A stretch of DNA of 64,000 bases from an uncultured Clostridia bacterium (GCA_947170435.1 CAMVTO010000001.1:152489-216488); one strand, 5' to 3'. Shown: positions 44,692-53,063, numbered from the stretch's first letter. Notes: generated by a model from the letters alone, not told the origin. Made by a program: numbers and translations.

Positions 44692-45111
44692 ATGGATCAG
44701 GAAAAAAATACGGACACGCCGGTCGAGACCCCGGAGACCGTGCTGCTGGACGAGATCGCGCTCGAAAAGAAAGCGAAGCTCGATTTTGCCATGCGTGACC
44801 TCGACGAGTTTCTGGAGCGCCACGCGGACGTGGACGTGGAGAAGCTGATGGGCAACACCCGCTTTCTCCGCTTCTGCGGCTCACGCATGGGGCACGAGTC
44901 CCTTGCCGCGCTCTACGATGACTTCGTGGCGCTGATGAGCGAAGCGGGCGCTGCGGCCGTGGCGCAGATGCAGAGCCGCAGTGCACGCTCCACCGGCGGC
45001 GGCACTGCGCTTGGCACCGCACTCACGCCGGCACAGAAATATGTGCTGGACGCATGGAACACCGAGCACCCGGAAATGGCCATGACGGCCAGAGAGTTTT
45101 TGGGGCGCTGA
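44692..45111 (+). CDS. Scaffold-position protein sharing the cassette C-terminal motif
   Basis: A 139-residue, acidic, helical protein immediately before the capsid gene, where scaffolding proteins are usually encoded. The N-terminus is acidic and probably coiled (LLDEIALEKKAKLDFAMRDL). Its last 29 residues (LTPAQKYVLDAWN, PEMAMT, EFLGR) match the C-terminal motif of the three effector cassettes at 41.7-42.8 kb: LTPxQ, L-x-AWN, PE, M, EFLGR and stop. This suggests a common capsid-interior docking tail. A true scaffold role is inferred from position. Confidence 0.65.
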   Translation: MDQEKNTDTPVETPETVLLDEIALEKKAKLDFAMRDLDEFLERHADVDVEKLMGNTRFLRFCGSRMGHESLAALYDDFVALMSEAGAAAVAQMQSRSARSTGGGTALGTALTPAQKYVLDAWNTEHPEMAMTAREFLGR

Positions 45112-45141
45112 ACAACAACAAAAAATAAGGAGGAAACTATC

Positions 45142-46089
45142 ATGTCCAATACTGCATGGAAAAGCGATAACTACAAATTCGTCGGCAAGGCGTTCGACTA
45201 CGCCTATGCCAACCGCCTGAATAAGCTGCTCGCCATCCTCGGCGTCGCCAGCGCCAACAGCATCGACTACGAGCTGGTCAGCTCCGGCGGCTATGGCGAG
45301 ATGCCCGCCTACGACGGCGAGAACCTCAACGAGGGCGTCAAGAAGCGCGGCTTTAAGACCATCATCACGCCGGAGGAGTTCTCCCTCAGCGAGTCCGTCG
45401 GCTACAAGCAGGCGAAGATCGACAAGAGCGGCGAGTGCTCCCGCGTGGGCAAAATGCTGGGCAACAGCGCGGCAATGACCGTGTACATGCACGCCCTGCG
45501 CATGTTTGCCAACGCCTTTGATACCACTGTCCTCGGCGGCGACGGCAAGCCCTGGGCGTCCACCGAGCATCCTGTTGCGTCCAAGGGCTCCAGCGGCCGC
45601 ACGTTTATCGTCGATCCCGACAGCGGCACCTACTCCAACCTCATCGACGATGAGCTGTCCGTCAGCGCCATCACCGCCGCGCAGAGCATGGCGGGCCGCA
45701 TGACGACCCCTGACGGTCTGCCGCTGCTCGCGGATATGAACCTGTTGCTGGTGTCCCCGGAGCTGGAGGCGACGGCCAAGGAGATCTGCGGCGAGAACGG
45801 CAAGTTCCGTCCGCTGCGCAATCCCGACAAGGACAACAACGCCGCAAACCCGGTTGCCGACCTTCAGTACATGGTCATCGGCGGCGGCAACGACGGCTTC
45901 ACCGCCAAGCAGTGGGCGATCTGCGACCCCACGCTGATGCGCGAGGTGGTCAAGCTGGTCTATGTCACCCGTCCCACGGTCATGCAGACCGCGCTGGACA
46001 ATCCGCTCAAGGACCTCTACACCGGCTATGTGGACTTCGGCTGCGGCTGGGGTGACGCAAGACAGATCATCTTCAGCAATCCCGCGTAA
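45142..46089 (+). CDS. Phage major capsid protein
   Basis: A 315-residue protein directly after the scaffold-position gene and before the connector gene. It begins with a helix (ANRLNKLLAILGVASAN) and has Gly-rich loops, consistent with an HK97-like fold of the Mu/T-type head-subunit branch. It includes a loop with TTVLGGDGKPWASTEHP and ends GWGDARQIIFSNPA. AAGGAGGAAA precedes the ATG. A pair of strong hairpins follows the stop. Confidence 0.8.
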   Translation: MSNTAWKSDNYKFVGKAFDYAYANRLNKLLAILGVASANSIDYELVSSGGYGEMPAYDGENLNEGVKKRGFKTIITPEEFSLSESVGYKQAKIDKSGECSRVGKMLGNSAAMTVYMHALRMFANAFDTTVLGGDGKPWASTEHPVASKGSSGRTFIVDPDSGTYSNLIDDELSVSAITAAQSMAGRMTTPDGLPLLADMNLLLVSPELEATAKEICGENGKFRPLRNPDKDNNAANPVADLQYMVIGGGNDGFTAKQWAICDPTLMREVVKLVYVTRPTVMQTALDNPLKDLYTGYVDFGCGWGDARQIIFSNPA

Positions 46090-46108
46090 ATCCTTCGATG
46101 AAAAACAT

Positions 46109-46178
46109 CAGGTTTGTTTGCCGCCTGCGGGCGGCAAACGGGGAGCCCCGCATGTGCGGGGCTCCCGTGAAACGGGAA
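46109..46178 (+). repeat. Hairpin pair after the capsid gene, relative of the infB/hgdB element
   Basis: GTTTGCCGCC (46116-46125) pairs with GGCGGCAAAC (46130-46139) around a TGCG loop. GGGAGCCCCGCA (46141-46152) pairs with TGCGGGGCTCCC (46155-46166), then CCCGT-GAA-ACGGG. The sequence ATCAGGTT before the first stem and the TGCG loop match the element at 63296-63329, while the stem bases differ in compensating fashion. It may tune expression between capsid and connector genes. Confidence 0.7.
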
Positions 46179-46189
46179 GGGGGATTTTT

Positions 46190-46738
46190 ATGACATTGGG
46201 AGAGGCCAAGCGCAGGGTGCTGATGCTGCTCGATGAGTATTCCGCGGGCGGCGAGATCAGCGTGGACGCGGATGTAAACGCGAAGATGAACGACTTCTTT
46301 GATATGGCGCAGCGGGACGCCGCGACGTGGCAGCCGATCGTGCGGCGCGTCGTGCTGCTGCTGGATGGCACGGGCAGCATGGATTTGCCGGGAGACGTGT
46401 CGCGGGTGATCCGCGTGCGGAGAAACGGCGTCTGCGTCCCGGGCTATGAGATCGTGGACGGCAAGCTGTTCGCGCCGGAGGGCGACCAATCCCAGTTGAC
46501 GCTGGACTATATCGCCTCGCCGGAAAAGATCACGCCGGACACGGCGGATGAGTACAGCTTTGAGGTCAGCGATGAGGCGGCAAACTGCCTGCCGTTTTTC
46601 GTGGCGGCGCAGCAGCTCATCGCCGATCTCGTGGTGGACTACGGCGCGTTTTACAATCTCTATCTGCAGATGCGCGCCATGCTGCCCCGTTCAACCGTGA
46701 TCGCGGGCGGGCAGCGGCAGAGCCTGTATCGGAGGTAG
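46190..46738 (+). CDS. Putative head-tail connector protein
   Basis: A 182-residue protein following the capsid gene. The N-terminal helices (TLGEAKRRVLMLLDEYSAGG, NDFFDMAQRDAATW) resemble the podovirus head-completion adaptor type (P22 gp4-like position), and a beta-rich middle follows (VVLLLDGTGSMDLPGDVSRV). The open frame extends upstream, but the ATG at 46190 has AAGGGGG about ten bases before it and lies after the hairpins. Function is inferred from position and fold pattern. Confidence 0.65.
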   Translation: MTLGEAKRRVLMLLDEYSAGGEISVDADVNAKMNDFFDMAQRDAATWQPIVRRVVLLLDGTGSMDLPGDVSRVIRVRRNGVCVPGYEIVDGKLFAPEGDQSQLTLDYIASPEKITPDTADEYSFEVSDEAANCLPFFVAAQQLIADLVVDYGAFYNLYLQMRAMLPRSTVIAGGQRQSLYRR

Positions 46739-46741
46739 CCT

Positions 46742-48604
46742 ATGGCGAGGAAACAGGGTGCGGCGATCCGCACCAAAAAATATGAGCGCTTCCGCGGCGT
46801 GGACTTTTCCACCGATCCGGCGTTGGTGGACGATACCCGCTCACCCTGGGCGCCCAACATGGTCGCCGACATGGGCGGTATGCCCGAAAAACGCCCGGGC
46901 TGGCGCACGCTGCGCACCTTTGATGGGCGTGTCAACGGGCTGTACGACGCGGTGTTCGGCGGCGTGACGCACCAACTGATCCACGCAGGAACAAAGCTGT
47001 GGCGTTGGGATGAAAACGGAGAGGATGATCCGGCGCTGCTGGCGGAGCATCTGCCGGATGAGCGCAGCATGGCGGTATATATGGGCGGAAACCTGTGGCT
47101 GTTTACCGGCGACGGACTGTACCGCTACGACGGCGTCAGCGTTTGCAGCGCCGTAGAGGGGGCTTACGCGCCGCTGACGGTCATCGCCCGCACACCCGCG
47201 GGCGGCGGCGTGAGCTATGAGGCGGTGAACCTGCTGACGGGAACGCAGCGGGTGAGCTTTTTGGCGGACGGAAGCAGCACAGTGTACGTTCTGCCCTGCA
47301 AAGTGCTGGACCGCGTGGACGCGGTGGAAGTAAACGGCGCGGCGATGACAACCGGCTGGACGGCGGATCTTGCCGCCGGCACCGTGACATTTTCCGCGGC
47401 ACCGGCGGCTCCCGCCGCGGGGGCGGAGGACAACGTGACGATCACCTTTACCAAGACGGTTCCGGGCAATGCCGCGCGCATCGGCAAATGCCGCGCGGCG
47501 GTCGTCTGGGGCGTCGGCGCGGCGAGCGACCGCATCGTGGCGACGGGCAACCCGGACTATCCGAACTATGACTTCATCTGCGGCTATGCCGACGGCGGGT
47601 ACTGGCCGGATACCAACTACGCCGTTATCGGCACGGACGAGACCGCGATTCTGGGCTACCGGCGGCTGGGGGAGCATCTCGCCGTTATCAAGGAGGACAA
47701 CGGGCAGGATTCCACGGTGTTCCTGCGCTCCGGCGTGCTGGACGATGACGGAGAGGCGCGCTTTCCGGTGAAACCCTGCCTCGCCGGCGCGGGCGCGGTG
47801 ACGCGCTTCGGCTTTGGCAACATAGGTGACGAGCAGCTGATCCTGACCGGCAGCGGCGTTTACGCGCTGACCACCAACAGCCTCACGGCGGAGCGTATCG
47901 CCCAGAACCGCAGCATCCGCATCGACCCGAAGCTGCTGAGCGAGGACTTGAGCGAGGCGGTGTCGTGCAGTTATGACGGAATGTATCTCATCTTCGTCGG
48001 CGGGCGGGTCTATGGCCTGGATGGGCGCCAGCCCCGCAGTTATCAGTCCCGCAGCGACATGAGCTTTGCCTATGAGTGTTTTTACTGGGAGAACGTTCCG
48101 GCGCGCAGCGTGCTGCGGCGCATCGAGAGCGGGCGGGAGTCGTTGTACTTTGGCACGGAGGACGGCCGCGTGTGCCGCTTCAACACCGATATAGAGGGCA
48201 TGGCGCGCTACAATGACGACGGCGCGGCCATCGAGGCGGTCTGGTCGACCCGCGCGGACGACGACGGCGACCCGATGGTGCTCAAGACGCTGCTCAAGCC
48301 CGGCAACGCGGTTACCATCAAGCCATACGCCCGCTCCGGGGCAAAGATCCTGTTCCGCACCGATCGCGACGCGGTGGCGTGGCAGGCGGCAGAGGGCACA
48401 ATGGATATCTTTGACTGGGAGGACATCGACTTTTCCCGCTTTGCGTTTCTTGCCAACGACGGGCCGTCGGAGATCCCGTTCCACCACGCCGTAAAAAAAT
48501 ACAAGCGGCTGCAAATCCTGGTGAAGAATGACGCGGTCAACGAAGGATTCGGTGTCTATGCCATTGTGAAGCATTACGCGGCGGGCAATTTCGCAAAACA
48601 ATGA
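46742..48604 (+). CDS. Large beta-rich tail hub/DNA-stabilisation-like protein
   Basis: A 620-residue protein with repeated beta-strand blocks (NLWLFTGDGLYRYDGVS, DEQLILTGSGVYALTTNS, GMYLIFVGGRVYGLDGRQP) that suggest a propeller. Its place directly after the connector matches the tail-hub proteins that plug P22-like podoviruses. The N-terminus (KYERFRGVDFSTDPALVDDT) is of a type often seen in such phage genes. Its stop overlaps an ATG of the next frame. No enzymatic motif is seen. Assignment is by order and composition. Confidence 0.6.
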   Translation: MARKQGAAIRTKKYERFRGVDFSTDPALVDDTRSPWAPNMVADMGGMPEKRPGWRTLRTFDGRVNGLYDAVFGGVTHQLIHAGTKLWRWDENGEDDPALLAEHLPDERSMAVYMGGNLWLFTGDGLYRYDGVSVCSAVEGAYAPLTVIARTPAGGGVSYEAVNLLTGTQRVSFLADGSSTVYVLPCKVLDRVDAVEVNGAAMTTGWTADLAAGTVTFSAAPAAPAAGAEDNVTITFTKTVPGNAARIGKCRAAVVWGVGAASDRIVATGNPDYPNYDFICGYADGGYWPDTNYAVIGTDETAILGYRRLGEHLAVIKEDNGQDSTVFLRSGVLDDDGEARFPVKPCLAGAGAVTRFGFGNIGDEQLILTGSGVYALTTNSLTAERIAQNRSIRIDPKLLSEDLSEAVSCSYDGMYLIFVGGRVYGLDGRQPRSYQSRSDMSFAYECFYWENVPARSVLRRIESGRESLYFGTEDGRVCRFNTDIEGMARYNDDGAAIEAVWSTRADDDGDPMVLKTLLKPGNAVTIKPYARSGAKILFRTDRDAVAWQAAEGTMDIFDWEDIDFSRFAFLANDGPSEIPFHHAVKKYKRLQILVKNDAVNEGFGVYAIVKHYAAGNFAKQ

Positions 48605-48642
48605 AAGGAGAAAGCGAGCTCCATGGAGCTTGCGACGACGAC

Positions 48643-50487
48643 ATGAGTTTATCCAACTATAAGATCACCGACGCCGCCATTGCGCAAAAGGGCGTCGTCG
48701 CCGCCCCGGACAAGCTGACCGGAACCGCGGCGCAGAACAAAGCGGTGTTCGACAGATTGATCCGGGAGGCGGTGCGGGAGCTGTTCAACGGTCTCATTGA
48801 CGCGCTCTCCGGCGACGACGGCGCGGCGGAGGTGGGTACCACCGCCATTGACGGCGTGACCGGCGGCGACGTGCAGACCGTGCTCGGCAGTCTCAAAACG
48901 CTGCTGGACACCAAGAGTGCGAGCGCGGACGTGTCCGCGGCGCTCTCGCTCAAAAGCGACAAGGCCACGACCAATTTGCATCTCAAGGCCGTGAGCTTCG
49001 ACGCCGAGACCGGCATATTTACCTTTACCCGAGAAGATGGCAGCTATGTGACCATCGACACGGTGCTGGAAAAAGTCGCAACCAACTGGCAGTACGACGC
49101 CGCGACGCAGAGCCTGTTGCTGACGCTTGCCGACGGCACGACCCAGCGAGTGCCGCTCTCCGCGTTCATCACGGAAACAGAGTTTGCCGACAGCGCGTCC
49201 ATCGCGTTCTCGGTCAGCAATCATACGGTGAGCGCCACAGTAAAGGCGGGCGGCATCACCGACGCGATGCTTTCCTCCGCGTTAGTCACCCAGCTTCGGG
49301 GCTACGTCTCCGATGCCGCGGACAGCGCGTCCGACGCCGGGCAGAGCGAATCTGCGGCGGCGCTCCATCGCACAGCGGCGGCGGGCAGCGCAGCCAATGC
49401 CGCGGCCAGCGCGCAGGCGGCGGCGAGCTCGGCGAGCGCGGCATCCGGCAGCGCGGCGGCGGCGAAGAACAGCGCTGAAGCGGGCGAAGCATGGGCTGTA
49501 GGACAGCGCAACGGAGCGGATGTACCGGCAACGGACGTGACCTATCACAACAATGCAAGGTATTGGGCCGGAAAGGCCCAGCAGGCCGCGGGCGGCGGTG
49601 TGATCAGCTTCAACGAGCGCGCGGGGATCGTCGCGCCGCAGAGCGGAGACTACACCGCGGAGATGATCGACGGCTTTGAGGACTATGTGATGCGGGTGAT
49701 CCGCCTCGGACTGCACAACGCGCTGCGCTTTTCCGCGGACGAGGAATTTGTGCTGGAAACGGCGAATGGCCAGAAGAACTGGAACGGCATCCTGGAGTGG
49801 ACGGATGGAGAGTCGGACTGGGCGGAATGGGATGGTACGAGCATCTCCAGTGGGAAAGAAAACAAGCTGTATGTGCGCGGAACAGGAAACACTTACATCA
49901 CGAATCTTGATTTGCCGCGAAAATCGTGGAAAGTACGCAAAAAAGATTATCCCGTGCCCCAAAACGCGGCGTTTCGCTGCACCGGCAACATCGAAATGCT
50001 GCTGGATTACGCGACCGCTGCGGCGGGAGGACACCCGCAAATGGCAGCACAGTGCTTTCGGTATATGTTTTATGACACCGGTATTGTACAAGCACCCGAT
50101 CTGAACGCGATAACGCTGTCGGAATACTGCTATGCGGACATGTTTACCTCCTGTAAAGCCCTGAAAGACCCGCCGGTCATTCGGGCAACAACATTGGCGC
50201 GAGGCTGTTGCAGCAACATGTTCAGCAACACTGAAATGGAGAAGATCGTGATTCCGCCCGCCAAGGTCATGGCGGAAAGCTGTTATGCGGGCATGTACAG
50301 CAACAGCGGCGTCTATGTGGGTGAAGCATATGACGCGGGATGGACGCCCTATCCGTTCAGCATTCCTCCGACAATGGACGGAACGGACGCTACCAACGCG
50401 CTCAATAGCATGTTTCAGAATTACAGCTCTCCGGTTGCCGCGCCGACGCTGAACAGAACTTATTATTCCTGCGGAGAGGTGACATGA
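48643..50487 (+). CDS. Tail fibre/receptor-binding protein
   Basis: A 614-residue protein. The ATG at 48643 (MSLSNYKITDAAIAQKGV) is preferred; an in-frame ATG at 48601 overlaps the previous stop. A tiny frame, MELATTT, sits behind AAAGGAG and ends exactly over this ATG, so re-initiation is possible. Residues 230-310 are an Ala/Ser-rich coiled stalk. The C-terminal 150 residues contain irregular repeats of the BspA/DUF285 kind (YMFYDTGIVQAPDLN, CYADMFTSCKALKDPP, CCSNMFSNTEM, CYAGMYSNSG). Such repeats often form receptor-binding tips. Confidence 0.75.
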   Translation: MSLSNYKITDAAIAQKGVVAAPDKLTGTAAQNKAVFDRLIREAVRELFNGLIDALSGDDGAAEVGTTAIDGVTGGDVQTVLGSLKTLLDTKSASADVSAALSLKSDKATTNLHLKAVSFDAETGIFTFTREDGSYVTIDTVLEKVATNWQYDAATQSLLLTLADGTTQRVPLSAFITETEFADSASIAFSVSNHTVSATVKAGGITDAMLSSALVTQLRGYVSDAADSASDAGQSESAAALHRTAAAGSAANAAASAQAAASSASAASGSAAAAKNSAEAGEAWAVGQRNGADVPATDVTYHNNARYWAGKAQQAAGGGVISFNERAGIVAPQSGDYTAEMIDGFEDYVMRVIRLGLHNALRFSADEEFVLETANGQKNWNGILEWTDGESDWAEWDGTSISSGKENKLYVRGTGNTYITNLDLPRKSWKVRKKDYPVPQNAAFRCTGNIEMLLDYATAAAGGHPQMAAQCFRYMFYDTGIVQAPDLNAITLSEYCYADMFTSCKALKDPPVIRATTLARGCCSNMFSNTEMEKIVIPPAKVMAESCYAGMYSNSGVYVGEAYDAGWTPYPFSIPPTMDGTDATNALNSMFQNYSSPVAAPTLNRTYYSCGEVT

Positions 50488-50490
50488 GCC

Positions 50491-50715
50491 ATGAGCGAGA
50501 CGATCATTGTCGCCCTCATCACGGGAGGGCTGGCGCTGCTGGGCACCTATATTTCCAACAGCAAGAACGCGGCCCTGATCGCATATCGACTCGAACAGCT
50601 GGAGGACAAGGTGAATCGACACAACAACGTCATTGAGCGGACATACCGTCTGGAGGAGAAGGCGGAGGTTCTCAACTACCGCATGGAGGACCTTGAAAGA
50701 AGGGTGGAGGAATGA
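50491..50715 (+). CDS. Small membrane protein with coiled coil, XhlA/holin-accessory-like
   Basis: A 74-residue protein: one N-terminal membrane segment (TIIVALITGGLALLGTYI), then a charged helix (LEQLEDKVNRHNNVIERTYR, LEEKAEVLNYRMEDLERR) likely to form a coiled coil. This layout resembles phage haemolysin/holin-accessory proteins. It lies after the fibre gene, a usual place for lysis functions, but no endolysin follows. Its stop overlaps the next start (ATGA). Confidence 0.6.
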   Translation: MSETIIVALITGGLALLGTYISNSKNAALIAYRLEQLEDKVNRHNNVIERTYRLEEKAEVLNYRMEDLERRVEE

Positions 50716-50870
50716 GGAACGGGATTTTTGCGTCGGGCGAGAGCGCCGTGACTGTCCTGCGGACGGGCGCGACGCACGTCCAAGCGCGAAAACGCGAGGA
50801 GGAAGAAAGCATGAAACGCTATCATACCGGCGCGGCGGTCGAGCGCCAGGCGCATGGGTTTTACAGATAA
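50712..50870 (+). CDS. Small hypothetical phage protein
   Basis: A 52-residue frame that starts in an ATGA overlap with the preceding coiled-coil protein and ends 13 bases before the next gene. It has no recognised domain and is Arg/Glu-rich. An internal ATG at 50811, behind a GAGGAGGAAG stretch, could give a 19-residue peptide instead. Translation coupling is the main support, so it may not be a real gene. Confidence 0.35.
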   Translation: MRNGIFASGESAVTVLRTGATHVQARKREEEESMKRYHTGAAVERQAHGFYR

Positions 50871-50883
50871 GGAGGAACGATAC

Positions 50884-51831
50884 ATGGCGACCAATCTCAA
50901 CAAAATGACCGTGGACGAGCTGCGCAAAAAGGCGGCTCAGAATTCGCAGAATTGGCACTCCGCTGACCCAGAGAGGCGGGAGGCGCTGCACGCGCAGAAC
51001 GTCGAGATCAACAAGATTCTCGACGCGCGCACCGGCTCGAAGAGCAGCTTTGACGCACCGTCCGGCGTGTGGACGGTGACCGGCGGCACGGACTACGCCG
51101 CGGAGCTGGAACGACAGCTGGCGAAGCAGTCGAGCGTGCTGAATAACATGGTGAGCGATTATCAGAATCTGTACAGCGGGCGGAACGATGCCTATCAGCA
51201 GATCGCGGCGCAGCAGCAAGCAGCCCAGGCCGCGGCGGTGCAGAAGGCGGTGAACAGCCTGGAGACGCAGAAAGCCGACGCTGATGCACAGTATTCTGAC
51301 CTGCTCCGGCAGCTCTACATCGACAAGATGCGCAATCGCAAGAATCTTGACCAGCAGCTTGCCGCCGGCGGCGTCACCGGCGGCGCGGCGGAGAGCACCC
51401 GCCTCGGCTACGACACAGCGTATGAGGATGCGCTGCGTCAGGGCGAGCAGGGGCGCATCAGCGCGCTGGGTTCGCTGGATCAGGCGATCGCGGACGCGCG
51501 CCTCACCGGCGACATCGAGAGCGCCAATGCCGCGGCGGCCGCGGCAAAGGAGCAGGCGGACGCCTACGCGGACACGCTCAAATTCCTCATCAACCGTCAG
51601 GACAAGCTGGACGCGCAGCAGGAGGCGTATGAGCGCGAGGACGCGCAGCGCGCCGCCGCCTACGCCGCACAGCTGGCGAAGGAGCAGCGGGAAGCGGAGG
51701 AGGCTGCCGAACGCGCGGCAAAGCCGACGCTCACGGTGGCGCAGGTCAACGCGGCGATCAAGGCGGGCGTCCTGACCGACGCGGTGCTCGCGGCGTACGA
51801 ATACTACTACGGCGAAGCGTACAGACAGTAA
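50884..51831 (+). CDS. Coiled-coil phage structural protein
   Basis: A 315-residue, Ala/Gln-rich helical protein with AAGGAGGAA just before the ATG. It has long heptad-like stretches (about residues 70-160 and 200-280) interrupted by a Gly-rich segment, LAAGGVTGGAAEST. The C-terminus (LTVAQVNAAIKAGVLTDAVL, EYYYGEAYRQ) is compact. Its composition and late position resemble ejection or internal virion proteins, but the family is not recognised. A terminator overlaps its stop. Confidence 0.55.
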   Translation: MATNLNKMTVDELRKKAAQNSQNWHSADPERREALHAQNVEINKILDARTGSKSSFDAPSGVWTVTGGTDYAAELERQLAKQSSVLNNMVSDYQNLYSGRNDAYQQIAAQQQAAQAAAVQKAVNSLETQKADADAQYSDLLRQLYIDKMRNRKNLDQQLAAGGVTGGAAESTRLGYDTAYEDALRQGEQGRISALGSLDQAIADARLTGDIESANAAAAAAKEQADAYADTLKFLINRQDKLDAQQEAYEREDAQRAAAYAAQLAKEQREAEEAAERAAKPTLTVAQVNAAIKAGVLTDAVLAAYEYYYGEAYRQ

Positions 51832-51857
51832 AAAAGCGGGCGCAAGCCCGCTTTTTT
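51830..51857 (+). terminator. Terminator overlapping a phage stop codon
   Basis: AAAAAAGCGGGC (51830-51841) and GCCCGCTTTTTT (51846-51857) form a 12-bp stem with a GCAA tetraloop. The hairpin begins within the TAA stop. Confidence 0.9.
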
Positions 51858-51883
51858 GGAAATGGGGAAAAGGAGAATGAAAG

Positions 51884-52765
51884 ATGGCAGGTAATCCGAA
51901 ATATCAATATGCCGATATGGACAAGCTGCGGGAAACGCAGAAAGAAGCGCTGGAGGACTTTGCGTCGCGGGTGTCGGATTTCGCAAAAGGTACGGCAAAA
52001 GAATATGCCGCGCCGTTTGCAAATACAGCGGGTATGCTGTTCGATGCGCGAGCAAAGGCAATCAAGGACTTGCCCATGCCGCCTAGCGGCTTTAATGGCG
52101 CGGGCTATATAGGCGTAGACTGGAAAACGACCAACAACATGAACAGCGCTCTGCTGCACGAAGCGGCGGAAAAAGCACAGGGGGCAGCAGACAGGTGGAA
52201 ACAAAGCGGAACAGAGAATCTGGAACGAGCCAAACAGGGACTCACGCCGATTATAAAAGGTGGGATCGACGTGGGCAGTCAATTTGCGAAGTTAGCCGGT
52301 GATAAAGCCCTCGGCGCGGTGACGAAAATCGGTGCCACGCCCTATCTGGCGCTCCGCACATTCGGTGATGCGGCGCAGACGGCGCGACAGGAGGGAGCGA
52401 CTCTTGGACAACAGGCGCTGTACGGTGTGGGAAGCGCAATAAGCGGTGCGCTCTTAGAAAAAGCTGTTGATGGTATAGGAGGATTTTATGGCGAGGGTGG
52501 ACTTGATGATAAAATTAGAAAAGCTGTTGACACCATCGCAGAAAAGCGAGGATGGAGCGAATTTCAGAGGGCTCAACTCAATAATACGCTGACCGCTCTG
52601 GGCGAAAGCGCGGAAAAAGGAATAACGGATACTATCGGTGAGCTTATGAAATCGGGCTATAATAACAAGAATCCTTGGCAAAATATATCAGAAGCGGACA
52701 AGGGGAAGATTATAGAAGATGCTCTGATCGACTTTATTATTGCTTTAGTGTTAAAAGAAGAGTAA
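51884..52765 (+). CDS. Polyvalent-module-like phage protein
   Basis: A 293-residue protein with alternating soluble helices and hydrophobic stretches. The region from about 120 to 260 (FGDAAQTARQEGATLGQQAL, YGVGSAISGALLEKAVDGIG, FYGEGGLDD) follows the membrane-associated module of phage polyvalent proteins. It aligns by eye with the N-terminus of the 40577-41890 product (AAQTARQEGAT with MAQAKADGAS), so the two are likely paralogous. AAGGAG precedes the ATG. It is the last gene before a strong terminator. Confidence 0.55.
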   Translation: MAGNPKYQYADMDKLRETQKEALEDFASRVSDFAKGTAKEYAAPFANTAGMLFDARAKAIKDLPMPPSGFNGAGYIGVDWKTTNNMNSALLHEAAEKAQGAADRWKQSGTENLERAKQGLTPIIKGGIDVGSQFAKLAGDKALGAVTKIGATPYLALRTFGDAAQTARQEGATLGQQALYGVGSAISGALLEKAVDGIGGFYGEGGLDDKIRKAVDTIAEKRGWSEFQRAQLNNTLTALGESAEKGITDTIGELMKSGYNNKNPWQNISEADKGKIIEDALIDFIIALVLKEE

Positions 52766-52772
52766 TGATTTG

Positions 52773-52813
52773 AAAAAACAGGCAAAGAAACTAGCTTTCT
52801 TTGCCTGTTTTTT
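52773..52813. terminator. 18-bp bidirectional terminator
   Basis: Bases 52773-52790 pair with 52796-52813 around CTAGC; the core is CAGGCAAAG/CTTTGCCTG with A and T runs outside. It ends the phage plus-strand operon and the convergent membrane-protein gene, whose stop lies in the loop. Confidence 0.92.
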
Positions 52814-53063
52814 CCTTTTTTTGTTTTAGCATTTTAATTGCTGTGTTGCTTATGTGGGTGAGCACTGCACTACCCATACCCAAAAGAGCAAAAAGGACTA
52901 TGAGGAATTGCGAAAAAGGGGCTAATGCGTCGCTCAGGATGCAGCATAGCAGCAATAATACGCCGGATGCAAAGAAACAATAAAAGCAAGCAGTAAGCGT
53001 CTTGTCCCACAATTTGATTTTCTTCTCGATTTTATCGTTGTGCAGATCCTTCTTCTCTCGCAT
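52791..53063 (-). CDS. Small two-segment membrane protein
   Basis: A 90-residue protein with a basic N-terminus, two hydrophobic segments (TLTACFYCFFASGVLLLLCC and FLIVLFALLGMGSAVLTHI) and a Lys-rich C-terminal tail. Family not recognised. It is convergent with the phage operon, has its own promoter and an AAAGGGGG ribosome binding site. The hydrophobicity and location could suit a superinfection-exclusion or moron product, but there is no direct evidence. Confidence 0.6.
   Translation of the reverse strand: MREKKDLHNDKIEKKIKLWDKTLTACFYCFFASGVLLLLCCILSDALAPFSQFLIVLFALLGMGSAVLTHISNTAIKMLKQKKEKTGKES

Noticed and set aside
48601..48642. An N-terminal extension of the fibre protein starting at the overlapping ATG
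   Set aside because: The 14 extra residues look unlike a fibre start and read through the ribosome binding site of a tiny leader frame that ends over the ATG at 48643. The longer form cannot be fully excluded.
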